Below, piece after piece: positions 23,701 to 34,271 of a stretch of 64,000 bases of DNA. The number at the start of each line of letters is the position of its first letter. Position 1 is the first letter of the stretch. This DNA is from Ophioceras dolichostomum (lineage: Eukaryota; Ascomycota; Sordariomycetes; Magnaporthales; Ophioceraceae). Position numbers and translations under genes: made by a program. The notes beneath the pieces are model-generated. The model was given only the letters and a program-made list of their open reading frames with translations, had not been told where the DNA came from and ran no database searches. The stretch lies in assembly GCA_003049485.1 (NCBI GenBank), contig PYST01000012.1, positions 4,682-68,681 on the forward strand, given 5' to 3'.

Positions 23701-25057
23701 GTAAGTGCAGTTGCCAGCATCAAGTGTGTGCGAAGATTTTTGACCTTTTGACTAACGCTCGATGCTTCTAGCGTGTGGAATCTGGTTGAGCAAGTTCAAG
23801 ACTCACCGACCACCCGACCGATGGGACAGGGATCAGTCTCGTCTCAACCAGCCTCGCAAGAAGCGGGAGCCCAAGGGCTCGGGTAACAACTCGAGATCCA
23901 AGAAGCCGCGTACGAAGAGCGATGCCGCACAGATCAACCCGACCTCTGAGGCGTGCTATATGACCGACCCTTTTGGGCCGCAAGGTGATGAGCAGCCGGA
24001 CGAGGGCACATCAAATGGGTCGTCGTCTTACGGCACGAATTCGCACGACGCCGAGGTTGCTCCGCAACCTTCCCAGGGCGCCGCGGCTCCTTCTGAATCC
24101 CGCTCCCCAAAAGCGAGGGGCCCGGGGTCGACGCACTCGAGGGCGAGCGGAACTGCTGACAGCCCGATCCCCATCGAGGATGACCTCGGGCAGACCCGAC
24201 GGCTACTCTTCCCATCACCACGGAAAGACGGCGTCCCAAAGGTCCTCGGAGAGGTTGCGGTCAACATCGTCAAAACCGGTCCTGCGCCCATCGAGCTCAA
24301 GGAAAAGAGCGAAGTGGGCAAGGATAATGGAGGCAGTATCGTTTCTGGCAAAGATCAATGGACGCCGACAACTCCATCTCGCTGTCACGAGAACGACGAC
24401 ATGATCGGGTTGTTCGGGACGCCCCTCGATCGCCCGTCCACGCCTCCGCCCAAAGCAGCCAGCTCAGCGGGACCGTTCAAGACGCCGACACGACCCACGC
24501 CGAGCCACCGACCAATCACTAGGAGCATTTCGAAGTCGATCCGCTCGGCACGCTCCTCGGGCCGAGGCGGTGTGGGCATGATGATGCCGCCCTCGCCCAG
24601 CCAGGCCCTGGCCGCGCTCCACCGGACCCCGTCGAGGACGACCCCGTCGAGGACGCCGGGCGGCGGCGGCGCCCGTCATCACGCACACGCCCACGCCCAC
24701 ACCCACCACGCCCAGTTCGCCGCCCTGGACCACCTGTGCGAGTCGCCCTTCACCGCGACGCTCAACCAGCTGCTCTCGGAGGCGCACGACTTCACGGCCG
24801 ACTCGCCGTCGCACGGCATCGTGGACATGGACCTCGGGTCGCTGCCCAACATCGACAGCGACGGGAACATCCAGGCGCACTTCGCGACTTCGTTCGCCGA
24901 CGTCTTCCTGAACACCGACCCGGATGCCGCGGGGCCCATGCCGAGCTCGCCGCCCAGGGGCGCGGGGACCAGCACGTCACATCCTTCCGCGGGCGAATTG
25001 TGGGATATGTGGGCGCATGTGCCGAGCGATGGCGTCCATTTGGAGGGCGATGCGTAG
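20725..25057 (+). CDS. SPT21: Spt21/Ams2-like regulator with atypical GATA zinc finger
   Basis: Three exons (20725-20845, 20917-23700, 23772-25057; both introns phase 1) give 1396 aa. The N-terminal region (about residues 41-200) has the Spt21-type domain: VKVLYSF, 'NCLAR', ETTSIGVVDL and the 'DYTVYAYDY' to VGQGTLSW segment. Then follow a His/Gln-rich region (21340-21540), a Pro/Ala repeat (about 21745-21840), an AT-hook-like GRPRGRPPKKK and long disordered Pro/Ser stretches. Near residues 893-973 is a Cys-X2-Cys ... Cys-X2-Cys finger, ending LCNPCGIWL as in GATA factors, but with a 70-residue loop. Yeast Spt21 and fission yeast Ams2 activate histone genes; this role is inferred here. The second intron splits the last Cys pair, which confirms the splice. 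Confidence 0.88.
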
Positions 25058-25797
25058 GCGGGTGACGCATAGGCCACGTGATTGATTACCTTAATTTCTC
25101 GTGCCTGTCGCTCACGTATAAGTATAAGTACCTCGCACCCATCTCGCTCACCGTTTGGCCACGTCGCTACTACCACTCTCTATTTTCTTGCTTGTTTCGC
25201 TGTTCGGCCTTTCTCTCCCTTTTCTTTCCGATCTTTTTTTGTTCACATTTTAGCAAGGCATCCTAGCCATGGCGTTTTGGCGTATCGTTCTAGGAGTGTT
25301 GGGGCTGAACAGCCACCTCCTCGGGGTTCCTGGCTTGAGGGAATCCTGTACTACTCAAATTCGGGTAGTTAGCGAGCCATATGCCGCTTGTGCTAGGCGT
25401 TTGTTTGCTCTCCGGCCTTTGCTTTCTGGTTGTCGCTGTACGCCACGACCGATACTGGGACGGCTACGACCGATACTAGGACGGCTCGACGCGCGTAAGA
25501 AGCGTAAGGAGTCGTCGTCGATCTAGTACTCTTCTTTGGTAGAATCTGAGGTAGTTTGTCAAGTACAAGAACGAGAAGCACGTTTTGCTGTCTCATATTC
25601 AACTGTTTTCATGCTTCAAATGATACGGACATACTTAGAGATTGGTATGCAGGTGAAGCCTCAGCGGGAGGTACCTGGGTCAAGCGGAAGCCACAGAGAG
25701 GGACTGTTTCTGCTAGCAAGATATAAGTAGGTAAGATGCTCGAGGTACACGCGTGTGCAATGGAGGTTGTGTGCGTGTGGAAGAAACAATGAAAACA
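25058..25797. other. Convergent 3' region, Spt21/Ams2-like gene and downstream minus ORF
   Basis: No gene recognised. A short tandem repeat (two copies of a 17-bp unit around CGACCGATACTRGGACGGCT) occurs at 25445-25485. The rest looks like trailers. Confidence 0.4.
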
Positions 25798-26547
25798 TTA
25801 CTCGATATTATCATCACGAGACTCCCGCAGGATCCTCCAGCGACCGCCGTAGTCCATCTTCATCGATACAGTAACTCGGCCCATCCCCTCGAGAATAGAA
25901 TCCATCAACTCAGAGTCGTCATACACGCCTTCAAACTCATCGTCGTCCACAACCTGACGAGAGGCGGTTGCGCTTGGTACAGGCTCAGGAACAGGAACAG
26001 AAACAGGTTTGCTTGCTCGACGTAACGATTCCCTCCGTCTCGTCTGATGCCGTTGATGGTGTGGGACCACCGCCGCCTTACCAAGCGAGCGTGCTTCCTC
26101 TTTGGGCTGTTGAGACTGCGATCTAAAGTAGTGCCTGTGATCCACCGCCTCTTGCTGTATCTCGTCCTCGTCTTCCCCTTCCCACTCTAGATCGCCATCA
26201 TCATATCCTGCCCCATACCCCTCCTCCTCCTCTTCCCTCTCCTCCTCTTCATAAAACCCCTGCTTCGGCGGTAAAATACGAGATTGAAAATGCGTAGATT
26301 GAGAATGCGTCTGCACCTGAGACGGCTGAGTGCGCCGCACAGAAATATTGGGGCGAAAGGAAGGAGAAAGTGGAGGTGACGTAGGAGTATATATGGTACT
26401 AGCAGCTGGAGCGACAGCCACCGCTGCTTGCTTAGGCGTGGTAGACGAAGACGACGACTTGCTACTGCGAGTCTGACGCGACAACGGCTTCGACGTCCAG
26501 GGAAATGACGAGGGGGGGGTTGCTAAAGGTGCTGCTGCTGCTACCAA
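25798..26547 (-). CDS. Unknown Ser/Pro- and Glu-rich protein, start unresolved
   Basis: An open frame of 249 codons begins at a TTG; no in-frame ATG exists until about 35 codons from the end. I do not recognise the family. The N-terminal half is Ser/Thr/Pro/Ala-rich. A highly acidic block (EEEEREEEEEGYG...) lies in the middle, followed by a basic stretch, and the last 45 residues (DDEFEGVYDDSELMD... to GGRWRILRES) look like a conserved fold or motif rather than random translation. The frame is open all the way up to, and in phase with, the TGA of RFA3 at 26653-26655. It could be a readthrough extension of RFA3, an alternative terminal exon (a TAG acceptor at 26541-26543 would join RFA3 exon 2 in frame), a non-ATG gene, or a gene with an unseen first exon. 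The protein nature is moderately supported; the start is not. Confidence 0.45.
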   Translation of the reverse strand: MVAAAAPLATPPSSFPWTSKPLSRQTRSSKSSSSSTTPKQAAVAVAPAASTIYTPTSPPLSPSFRPNISVRRTQPSQVQTHSQSTHFQSRILPPKQGFYEEEEREEEEEGYGAGYDDGDLEWEGEDEDEIQQEAVDHRHYFRSQSQQPKEEARSLGKAAVVPHHQRHQTRRRESLRRASKPVSVPVPEPVPSATASRQVVDDDEFEGVYDDSELMDSILEGMGRVTVSMKMDYGGRWRILRESRDDNIE

Positions 26548-26652
26548 AGATAATGAGCCGGGGTGGTGGGCGGCAGCAGCGGCCTGAGAGCCGGCCGGCC
26601 AGACGAGCGAGACGCGAGGGGGCGACCTTTGTGACCCGCCGGCAAAGGATCG

Positions 26653-27187
26653 TCAATGCTGCACGCCGCCGCCGCCGTACTCAAAGATGGGCTTGAGTCG
26701 TTGGGAGGTCTCTACGAGGGCGCGGCAAACGTCATAGTCTGGGTGTGTAGGTAAGGTAGGTAGCAGTAGGGTATTCGTTAGCAGCTGTAATGGAACGATT
26801 GATCGATCATCCCCTTGAACATCCAGGGCACTTTCGGAAACTCACCAACTCCTGAGCCCAGGTCCAGTGACGTAAGGACCTTGATGGAGAGATCCGGGTT
26901 CACCTTCCCGATGATCTGGGCGGCATTGTTGACCATGAGATGGGCGTCCTGTGTTGCACGTAAGGGAAGTCGTCGGTCAGCAAGAGTATATCATCTGTTA
27001 AGGGAAGTTGAGCAGCTATTTAGTTGCATACACGGTTCAGATTGGCCGTGATGTTTCCATCTGCGTCCAGGACCGCGACCTCGCCGCGAAGCTGGAGGAC
27101 TTTCCCGACGAACATGACGTTACGGCCAACATACGAATCCAAGAGCATGCAGTTGACGCGTGGGGTAGAGACTTTGTCGCCGCTCAT
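26653..27187 (-). CDS. RFA3: Replication protein A 14-kDa subunit (Rfa3)
   Basis: Three exons (27187-27032, 26948-26846, 26738-26653) give 114 aa, the normal RPA3 length. It is the small OB-fold subunit of the RPA heterotrimer that coats single-stranded DNA in replication, repair and recombination. Family features: TPRVN..LLDSYVGRNV, VGKVLQLRG, then after intron 1 'DAHLMVNNAAQIIGKVNPDLSIKV', and the C-terminal helix RALVETSQRLKPIF that mediates trimerisation, encoded by exon 3. Phases are 0 and 1 with GTATGC and GTGAGT donors. The ATG at 27187 gives the standard N-terminus. The tail GGGGVQH is followed by TGA and then by a long in-frame open frame (see findings). Confidence 0.92.
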
Positions 27188-28704
27188 TGTCGCGATTGGT
27201 AGCCTTCCGGGCTTGAAATGGTCGGATTCTTGTAGAATGGAAGGGGGGAAAAGGTGGCGCAACTATACAACGGATGAGTTTCCAGACAGGATTTCAAGTG
27301 GTCGCCGACGCGCTTCAGGATGGCGGGGTCAAACGACGCGCGCTGTCACGTGGTAGCCCGGTTTGCTCCACCTGGAACCCAGTACGCGAAGCACTTATTA
27401 AACACTCACAAAGTCGAGAGCCGAAATGAACTTCAAGTTATAGGAGGTTCTTGCTCATCGCTTCCGAAATCGAGACGGCTTCTCTAATATACCGACATGT
27501 TGAACGGAATACGTACTGGACGGTTGATTTTTCTCGGAATCAAAGATCGCCTACAACTGGGGATCCAGTTGTAAGTCGACTGGCTTACCCGGAACGGTCA
27601 ACGATATTCTCCGGTGCTGAGAAGCACAGAGAGGACTAGATCGAAGTGAAGCACCGCGAGCAAGCACATGACTCGAAATTACCATTCCAAAAGTCACTTC
27701 CTCTTTGCAAACGGGAGCGACGGGAAGTAGTTTGGGCTGTTTGGCCACAGTGAAAATTCACCCCGCCCCAGGACTCCACATATCATGCTCAGCGCCGTTT
27801 GCCGAGCAGGGGCGATTGCTCCGCGCAGGTGGTCTTCTAAGTGCTCTTAGTCCATCCCTTACAGACCGCGGGGCACCTGGATGTTGTCGACACAACCAAG
27901 CAGCCCGATGTGAAAGCCACAGTCCCACTGTTCTGCCCGCAGTTCTTCCATCTTCTTCCCTGATCAGTGATGATGCTTTGCCGGATGCCCAGTCTCGAAA
28001 ATCGGGAATCTTAAAACGGTCGAATCGCGCAACAAGGTACAACAAGCCCTCCGCGACAGCACCGTCTCCACTATTCACATTCCCAATTACTCGATCAAGG
28101 CCAACCTTGGAAGACAGCAAGATCAGTAAGGGGGACCAAGGACCAAACCAGGTCCACTTCGGCCTCGGAGCCGACTGAGTTGTGCATACACACCACACAC
28201 ACATACCACATACCACCCACCAAGGAGCCAAGGCATTGTGCTTTGCCGCGTTGCCAGTCTTGTGTTCCACTGAGTGGCAGGCTGTTACAGGCAGCAGAAC
28301 CCATCAGTGATTCGACCTGTCACCTGCACTCTGCTTCTAGACTCCGGACGGATCGGCCGGGGTTAAAGTGAAGGAAGACAAGAGCTTCGCCCGCCCTCCG
28401 CAACAACCGGTCCGCATCCTCTCTCAGTCTTTGTCGATTGAATCGGTTTCGCCTAGAAGTCAATGTTTCCCGGACATTGCGTTCCAGGTACAGGCAGCGC
28501 GAGATGGAGGACATCTAAAAGCAAAGCTCAACTGTCCACCCGACCACCACTTCAAAGCAACGAGCTCTTCTTGGCCTCGTGATCGACAGAAAACCACAAC
28601 CTCGCTCGACTTTCTTCCCATACCCCACGAACCCCTAAAGTAGCGAAAGTAGCGAGCGGATCCCAGTCAACGGCCGACAGGGGCAGACAAGGACCTTCGC
28701 CATA
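27188..28704. promoter_or_regulatory. Divergent region RFA3 / bZIP with uORFs
   Basis: No gene recognised. A TTACCCG (Reb1-like) element lies at 27585-27591 and a CA-rich stretch (CACACACACA type) near 28186-28216. Two upstream ORFs precede the bZIP start: 28463-28582 (39 codons) and, inside it in another frame, 28504-28518 (4 codons). Confidence 0.45.
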
Positions 28705-29730
28705 ATGACGACTTTTGCCAACGACGACCCATACCCGCTGGCGTTCCTGGAGGGCCAAACCAAAGCCGCCACGGGACTTCGCCAAGTTGGCGGCTTCGGC
28801 CACCAGACTCAATACACCATCTCGCCAATCGAGTTGATGACGACCTCCGACACGCCGTTCATGCCCTCGGCAGCCAACATCGCCAGTGTCCCCAACGTTC
28901 CCAACTTTCCTAGCGTACCTAGCGTGCCTAGGTCCCCTTCAGGTCGGACGAGGCCTCGGCGGCCATCTGGGGACTCTCAACCACAGTCCATGACATCCTC
29001 CAGCAGCGCTGCTATGTCCACGTCCAGCTCCGCGACTCCGCGCACACCCGCTTCCAACTCCGCCGACTCGTCGCAACCACCACCAAAAAAGCGGGCTCAG
29101 ACGGGAAGGAAACGAATGAATTCCAAGGCGGACGCTGCCGCCGCCGCCGCCATGGACATGGCGGTGGTGGCCAAGACCGAGCCGACCGATGGCGACGACA
29201 ACGCCTCGGCGGCGTTGAGGGAACTGGACTCGGCCACCAGGAAACGAAGCGCGACGCTGGAGAGGAACCGCGTGGCGGCGCTGAAGTGCCGGCAGAAGAA
29301 GAAGGAGTGGATCGCGGGCCTCGAGGACCAGAGCGTCGAGCTCGAGAACGAGCACAACGAGCTCCAAGCCGAGTATAAGAACCTGGTCGGGGAGATCACC
29401 GAGATCAAGAACCAGCTGATGGACCACGCCGCGTGCAACGACCCCCAGATCGACACCTGGATCGACCTCGAGGCGCGCCGCTTCGTCCAGACCACCAACG
29501 AGCGGTACAGCCGGGAGTACGGCGCGCAACCCGGTGCCGCCGCCCCGGCTCTGAGCTACGAGCAGCTGGCCCTCTCCGCGTCCTTCTCCTCCGGCCTTAC
29601 GGATCTGGTCCCGGGGCTGCAACGCAGTTCGACGGCGGACAGCCTCGACAGCCCTGAAACCGATGAGTTTGCGTCGCGCCGGGGCAGCATCATATCTGCA
29701 ACAGCAGGGATTGGTACCCTAGGTACCTAG
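28705..29730 (+). CDS. ATF/CREB-type bZIP transcription factor
   Basis: A single exon of 341 aa. The bZIP lies at about residues 181-240: basic region with the signature NRVAALKCRQKKK (N-x7-R spacing kept), then a leucine zipper of about four heptads. The N-terminus is Ser/Thr/Pro-rich with a short PN-V/PS-V repeat (about residues 62-76) and a basic KKRAQTGRKR stretch before the bZIP. The basic region resembles the fungal Atf1/AtfA-AtfB group that acts downstream of the Hog/Sty1 stress MAP kinase and in sporulation; which paralogue it is cannot be decided here. It is nuclear by inference. Two uORFs upstream suggest possible translational control. The end of the coding region contains GGTACC-CTAGGTACCTAG motifs. 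Confidence 0.88.
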   Translation: MTTFANDDPYPLAFLEGQTKAATGLRQVGGFGHQTQYTISPIELMTTSDTPFMPSAANIASVPNVPNFPSVPSVPRSPSGRTRPRRPSGDSQPQSMTSSSSAAMSTSSSATPRTPASNSADSSQPPPKKRAQTGRKRMNSKADAAAAAAMDMAVVAKTEPTDGDDNASAALRELDSATRKRSATLERNRVAALKCRQKKKEWIAGLEDQSVELENEHNELQAEYKNLVGEITEIKNQLMDHAACNDPQIDTWIDLEARRFVQTTNERYSREYGAQPGAAAPALSYEQLALSASFSSGLTDLVPGLQRSSTADSLDSPETDEFASRRGSIISATAGIGTLGT

Positions 29731-31203
29731 TCAGCGAGCAGAAAGTGCCATTGGTTCTCTTCTCGAGCCACTCTTCTTGTTCGTGAGCGGCTGCTGCTCC
29801 CGAATTGGCCCCTGAGGCGATTTTCTTTGGAACCCCAGCTCACCCTATTCGATTGTATTTCGATACCGAGGGCTTACTTGGCTCTCTGGGTTCTTTTTGC
29901 ATTTTTCTTTGACCTTCTTCCTCTCTTAACGGCTGGGTCGCTCAATGAGTTGAGCTGCCCACTCATCTTGCCAGGACAGGGCTGGGAACTGGCTAGATAT
30001 GAATTATGATATGCGGAAACTTTTCCTGTGGGCTTTGCATCGGATTCGGTTAGGACAGAACAGGCTTTTGAACGAAAAGGAGATGAAAACTTGTCACCAT
30101 TGACCACCGGCACATGTAGGAAGGTCAACGTCTTCGAAGTTCGCATATTAGGTAGATCTGATATAGACATGAGATCATGAAATCCGCCAGGTTGACTACT
30201 TCCTTTCGCAAGTATCAGGGATGTCGCTACTCTGTAGAGATGAAGTCGAACCGCAGAGCCCATTCATAGCAACGATTGAGAAGTGTGTGAAGTGTGCCAG
30301 CTACTGTGCAAAACGGCGAGGAAAGAGAATGGTGTGAGAAATTTCTGTCGAAATTACGCTCCGGCAGATCGAGTGAGTAATCGGTTGCATCAGGCCACAA
30401 CTAAATGTCGTTGGCTACAAACGGACAGGTGAAAAAAAGAGAACCAGAGCTTCGTATATTCAGGATAATTTACGCAAGATCGGAGACATTGACTTGCAAA
30501 AGGCCACCATAGAAGATGAAAAAGGAACGGAACGGTGAGCAGAGGCGTGTGGCTTATAAAGCTGGCGATGAAGAAGAGGGAGGTGTCTTCTCTTCGTTCC
30601 CGACTCAGAACGCACCCTGCAAATAACAATATCACAGAAACGTCGCACGCCAAGCAATGCGTTTCTTGCCCTAAACGTTTCCCCGAACCACGGTCGAAAC
30701 CGTCGGCTGACGCTGATGTTTCGCATGAACGTTCAGAATGATGATGCCGTTTATCTAGTGAACCGGCAGCCACCGGTGATGAGTCCGCCTCCGCCGATCA
30801 CCTGCTCTCCACATCTCCAGAAAAGGGTTGGGCTGAACTGCGTCATCCGAACGTAGTCGGGGCTGCCCAACTGGCAGGAAATAGCTCTCATAGCGACCCC
30901 TCGAGAAAAATTCCGCATGCAATAAAGAGGTGAGGATCACTAATAGGAGGAAAATGCTAGGATTGGCACATGAGACTGCTTGGGGGAGACGAAACGAAAG
31001 AAGGAGGGCAGCACGAGCTGAAGTACCATGACGTATTTCCGCGTCGGTATTGTTACAAGCCTATATACAAAGTACATACTACTCTACAAAGTAAATGACC
31101 CTCGTGGTTTTCCATGCCATGGAGCTCTCTCCTAATACGAGAAGGGAGCTTCTTCGAAACCTCCTCTTATACACAGCGCACAAACCCGCCACACTACATC
31201 TCG
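29731..31203. other. Convergent 3' region, bZIP / uL4m
   Basis: No gene recognised in these 1.5 kb. All ORFs on both strands are short and motif-free. It probably contains a bZIP trailer of a few hundred bases (pyrimidine-rich at 29870-29930). Confidence 0.4.
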
Positions 31204-32323
31204 TCATCCAACCAGCGTGGTGGTCGCGCCAGCTAGCGGGCCCACGACGCGGCCGCCGTTGATGAAGACGCGGCTGACGAGATCGCTCTGGTGCTCGCGG
31301 ATCAGGCGCACGAGGGCCGAGCGCTCGATCACGATCCTGCCCGTCTCCAGCAGATCCTTGACGTCGACCTCCTCGGCCTCGAGCGCGCGGGCCTCGTAAC
31401 TAGCAACATCGAGGCACGCAGACAGGTTCTGGCGCGGCGTCTCGGTGACGAACGTGGAGCGGCCGCCGTCCTTGCCCCATCCCAGCGGTGCCAGCGTCTC
31501 GCGCACGGCGCGTGCGACGAAGCCGTCCTCGAGCTCGCGGCCCAGGGCGCCCCGTGCGGCCAGCTCGAGGAACTCGGCGGGGAGGGGGAAGTCGAAGCCG
31601 TCCGAGACGACGAAGAGCTCGCCCCGGCGGTAGCGGTACGACAGCGCGGTGCGCCACGCGAGGTCGTATACCTTGCGGTTGAGGCCCGTCGAGAAGTCGC
31701 GCGGGTGCGGGCCGAACGACTTGCCGCCCCCTCGGCGCAGGGGCGACTGCTTCGAGCCCACGCGCGCCTTGCCCGTGCCCTTCTGCCGGTAGAGCTTCCG
31801 GTGCGAGCCCGCCACGTCCCAGCGCGTCTTGGAGGACGCCGTGCCCTGCCGCGTGGCGTCACCCTCGTACACGACCGCCAGGTGGAGGATGTCGCGGCGG
31901 AGGGGGAGGTGGAGGTGCTTCGTCGGCCAGGCCTCGACTGAGCGAGGCTCCAAGCTTGGAAAGTCGTAGATCGTCACGGGCACGGAGCTGTTTGGCGTCC
32001 AGAGCTGAGACTGGGATTGGGATTGGGAGTGTTGTTGACTTGTTTGAGTTTGAGGTTCGGCGCTCGCGCTTGGACTACTCGATGCGATAGTCGCCATTGT
32101 GCGTGGTTTCGACACGAGAGGTAATATCCGGCTCTTTACAGGTGAGGAGCAGGGTGACCGTGAGTCAGTAAGAGGCACAAGACGGAGTTCGATTGATACT
32201 TCAGAGTCCCAGTTGCAATTCAAGATAACTCACTGGAACCGCTTGCCTGGCTGGTGACGTTGAGGATATGCTCAACGCCCTCATCGCCTCACTGAGGCAT
32301 CTCGCACCCTGTTTGCCGGCCAT
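31204..32323 (-). CDS. YML6: Mitochondrial large-subunit ribosomal protein uL4m (YmL6)
   Basis: Two exons (32323-32234, 32133-31204; donor GTGAGT, branch CTGAC, phase 0) give 339 aa. Exon 1 encodes an Arg/Ser/Ala-rich, acid-poor presequence for mitochondrial import. The mature part has the uL4 core: LHLAVVYEGDATRQGTAS, the conserved 'GTGKARVGSKQSPLRRGGG' loop that reaches the peptide exit tunnel, then 'LNRKVYDLAWRTALSYR'. A Ser/Gln repeat lies just before it. Exon 2's frame is open upstream to a TTG, but the spliced ATG exon gives a proper targeting sequence. A second in-frame ATG (MATIASS) lies 11 codons into exon 2. It is head-to-head with another mitoribosomal gene (mL38). Confidence 0.93.
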
Positions 32324-32740
32324 GATGCCGATGGAATGCCAGCTCGTCTTCGCTTGCTCGTGGTTTGACCCCAGCTAAGCTCACCCGGCCCAGCCAATTG
32401 ATCAGCTTATTAACCGGGTATCTCACTCTTCGTCGCGTGGTTTCAGGGAAAGCGTCGAGCTCCAGGTATCGCGATGCCGTGGTTGATGATCTAGATGCCG
32501 TGGAAAAAAGATCTAGGCGCACGAAGGACATTTTTCGGAGGGTGGACCCACTGGACCGGCCCACCCGCAGCAGGGGTTCGGCGTCGGAGTTTCCCGTTGT
32601 TACCCGCAGCAGCTCCCCCAAATTTTTATGATCTGAAGGTCACTTCGCGTGTTCAAGCTTGCCGGAGCGTCAAAATCTGCTCCCCTCTCCCAAAGTCTAA
32701 CCGCGCCGCGCAACCTCCTCGGAAGCGCGCCTCAGCAGAA
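32324..32740. promoter_or_regulatory. 417-bp bidirectional promoter of two mitoribosomal genes
   Basis: It lies between the ATGs of uL4m (-) and mL38 (+). It contains a CCAAT box at 32394-32398 and a TTACCCG Reb1-like element at 32600-32606, plus a related ACCGGGTA at 32413-32420. The element names are inferred from yeast consensus motifs. Confidence 0.5.
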
Positions 32741-34271
32741 ATGTCGAGGTGCCAACAAGTCTCGAGGCCAATGGCACAATGCCTACGGCCAGTTCAGGTC
32801 TCAGCGCCGCCAATGGCTGCTGCCGTCCGGGCGGCCTTTTCCAGCTCGGCCCGCAGGCGAGACGAGCAGATCACGACGACGAAGGACACGACGACGCCAA
32901 CAACAGACGCTGTTGTCCCCCCACCGCCTTCACAAGAATCAGGGATAGGAGGAGGCGCGGCCCCGCAGTCGTCTAGTATAGATCTCATCAGCATAAAGCT
33001 CGAGCCCCACGTGACCAGGACATGGACGGCGCCCGTCGGGTCGCGCCGGAAAAGGGCCGCCGTGCGGACGTCGCAGAACATCCCCTTCGAGCAGCTGCCG
33101 TACCAATGCTTCCAGGAGGCGCGCAAGATCCTCCAGGCCGACCGAGAGGAGAAGCTGCGCGAGATCGTGCGCGAGACGGCCCGGATCAAGGGGCTCGAGG
33201 CCAGGGACGCCTCCGAGCTGAAGGGCGGCGAGCAGGACAAGCAGAATCGCCTCCGCAGCTTGCGCAAGTACGTCGAGTACTTGAAGATCCAGGCCGATAT
33301 GAATGACCCTGAGGTCAAGCGGAGGTTTGAGGACGGGCTTGGTCAGTCCTCCATTTGGCTCCCCTTTTTCGCAGTCCTTTGTAGTCACCTAAAGACACTG
33401 GATCACACACATCATGGCTAACCAACCCCATACAGGCGACATGAACAAGCCCATCTACCGGCATCTAGCTGAGCGCAGATGGCGCGGCTACCCCTACCGG
33501 CTGATAACGCAGCGCATATCGCAATTCAACATCGTGCCCGATCTGCTCCCCAAGTTCTCCCCCACCGTCGACGTGCAGCTCTTCTTCCGCGGCCGCAAGT
33601 TCGGCCCCGGAGAGATCGTCGACAGCCTCATCTCGGAGAAGGCCCCATCCCTGCACGTGCAGTGCTTCGACCGGGGCGAGCGGCTCGTCACCGTCGCCGT
33701 CGTGGACTCGGACGTGCCCCTCGTCGAGAAGGACGGCTTCGCCCGGCGGTGCCACTTCCTCGCCGCTAACGTCCGCCTCTCGCCCACGCAGCCCGTTCTG
33801 GCCCTCGGCCACCTGGGCGACAAGGCCAAGACCCTGGCCATCCCCTGGCTCCCCGCCTTCGCGCAGAAGGGCTCCCCCTACCACCGCCTGAGCGTCTTCG
33901 TGCTGGAGCAGAAGGAAGGGCAGACGATCGACGTCGAGGCCCTGCGCAAGGCGTACGGCGGCGGCAAGCGCGACGGCGGGCTCGGGTCGTCGTCGTCGTC
34001 GTTCAGCATCAAGTCCCTCCGCGACAAGTTCCCGCTCGAGCCCGTGGGCTTCACGCTATTCCGCGCGCTATGGGACGACCACACGGCCGACGTGATGGCG
34101 CGCCACGGTATTCCCGGCGCGGACGTCGAGCTGAGGCGCACGAGGGTGCACTCACTCAAGGAGCCGCGCAAGGCGAGGGGTTGGGAGGCCAAGCACCAGG
34201 GTCCCAAGTACAGGCATCTGTGGAAGTACACTCACCGCATCGCTACGCCCAAGCGCAAGTTTGTGCGCTGA
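32741..34271 (+). CDS. MRPL35: Mitochondrial large-subunit ribosomal protein mL38 (MRPL35, PEBP fold)
   Basis: Two exons (32741-33341, 33436-34271; donor GTCAGT, acceptor CAG, phase 1) give 478 aa. A presequence with RAAFSSSARRR near residues 27-37 (typical processing-site region) is followed by a Thr/Pro-rich linker. The body has the helical 'NDPEVKRRFEDGLGDMNKPIYRHLAERRWR' region (intron inside it) and a phosphatidylethanolamine-binding-protein-like beta domain: VDVQLFFRG, 'HVQCFDRGERLVTVAVVDSDVP' and SPYHRLSVFVLEQ. The C-terminus is basic, for rRNA contact. The frame is open upstream to 32495, but the ATG at 32741 is the first that starts a credible presequence. Confidence 0.93.
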
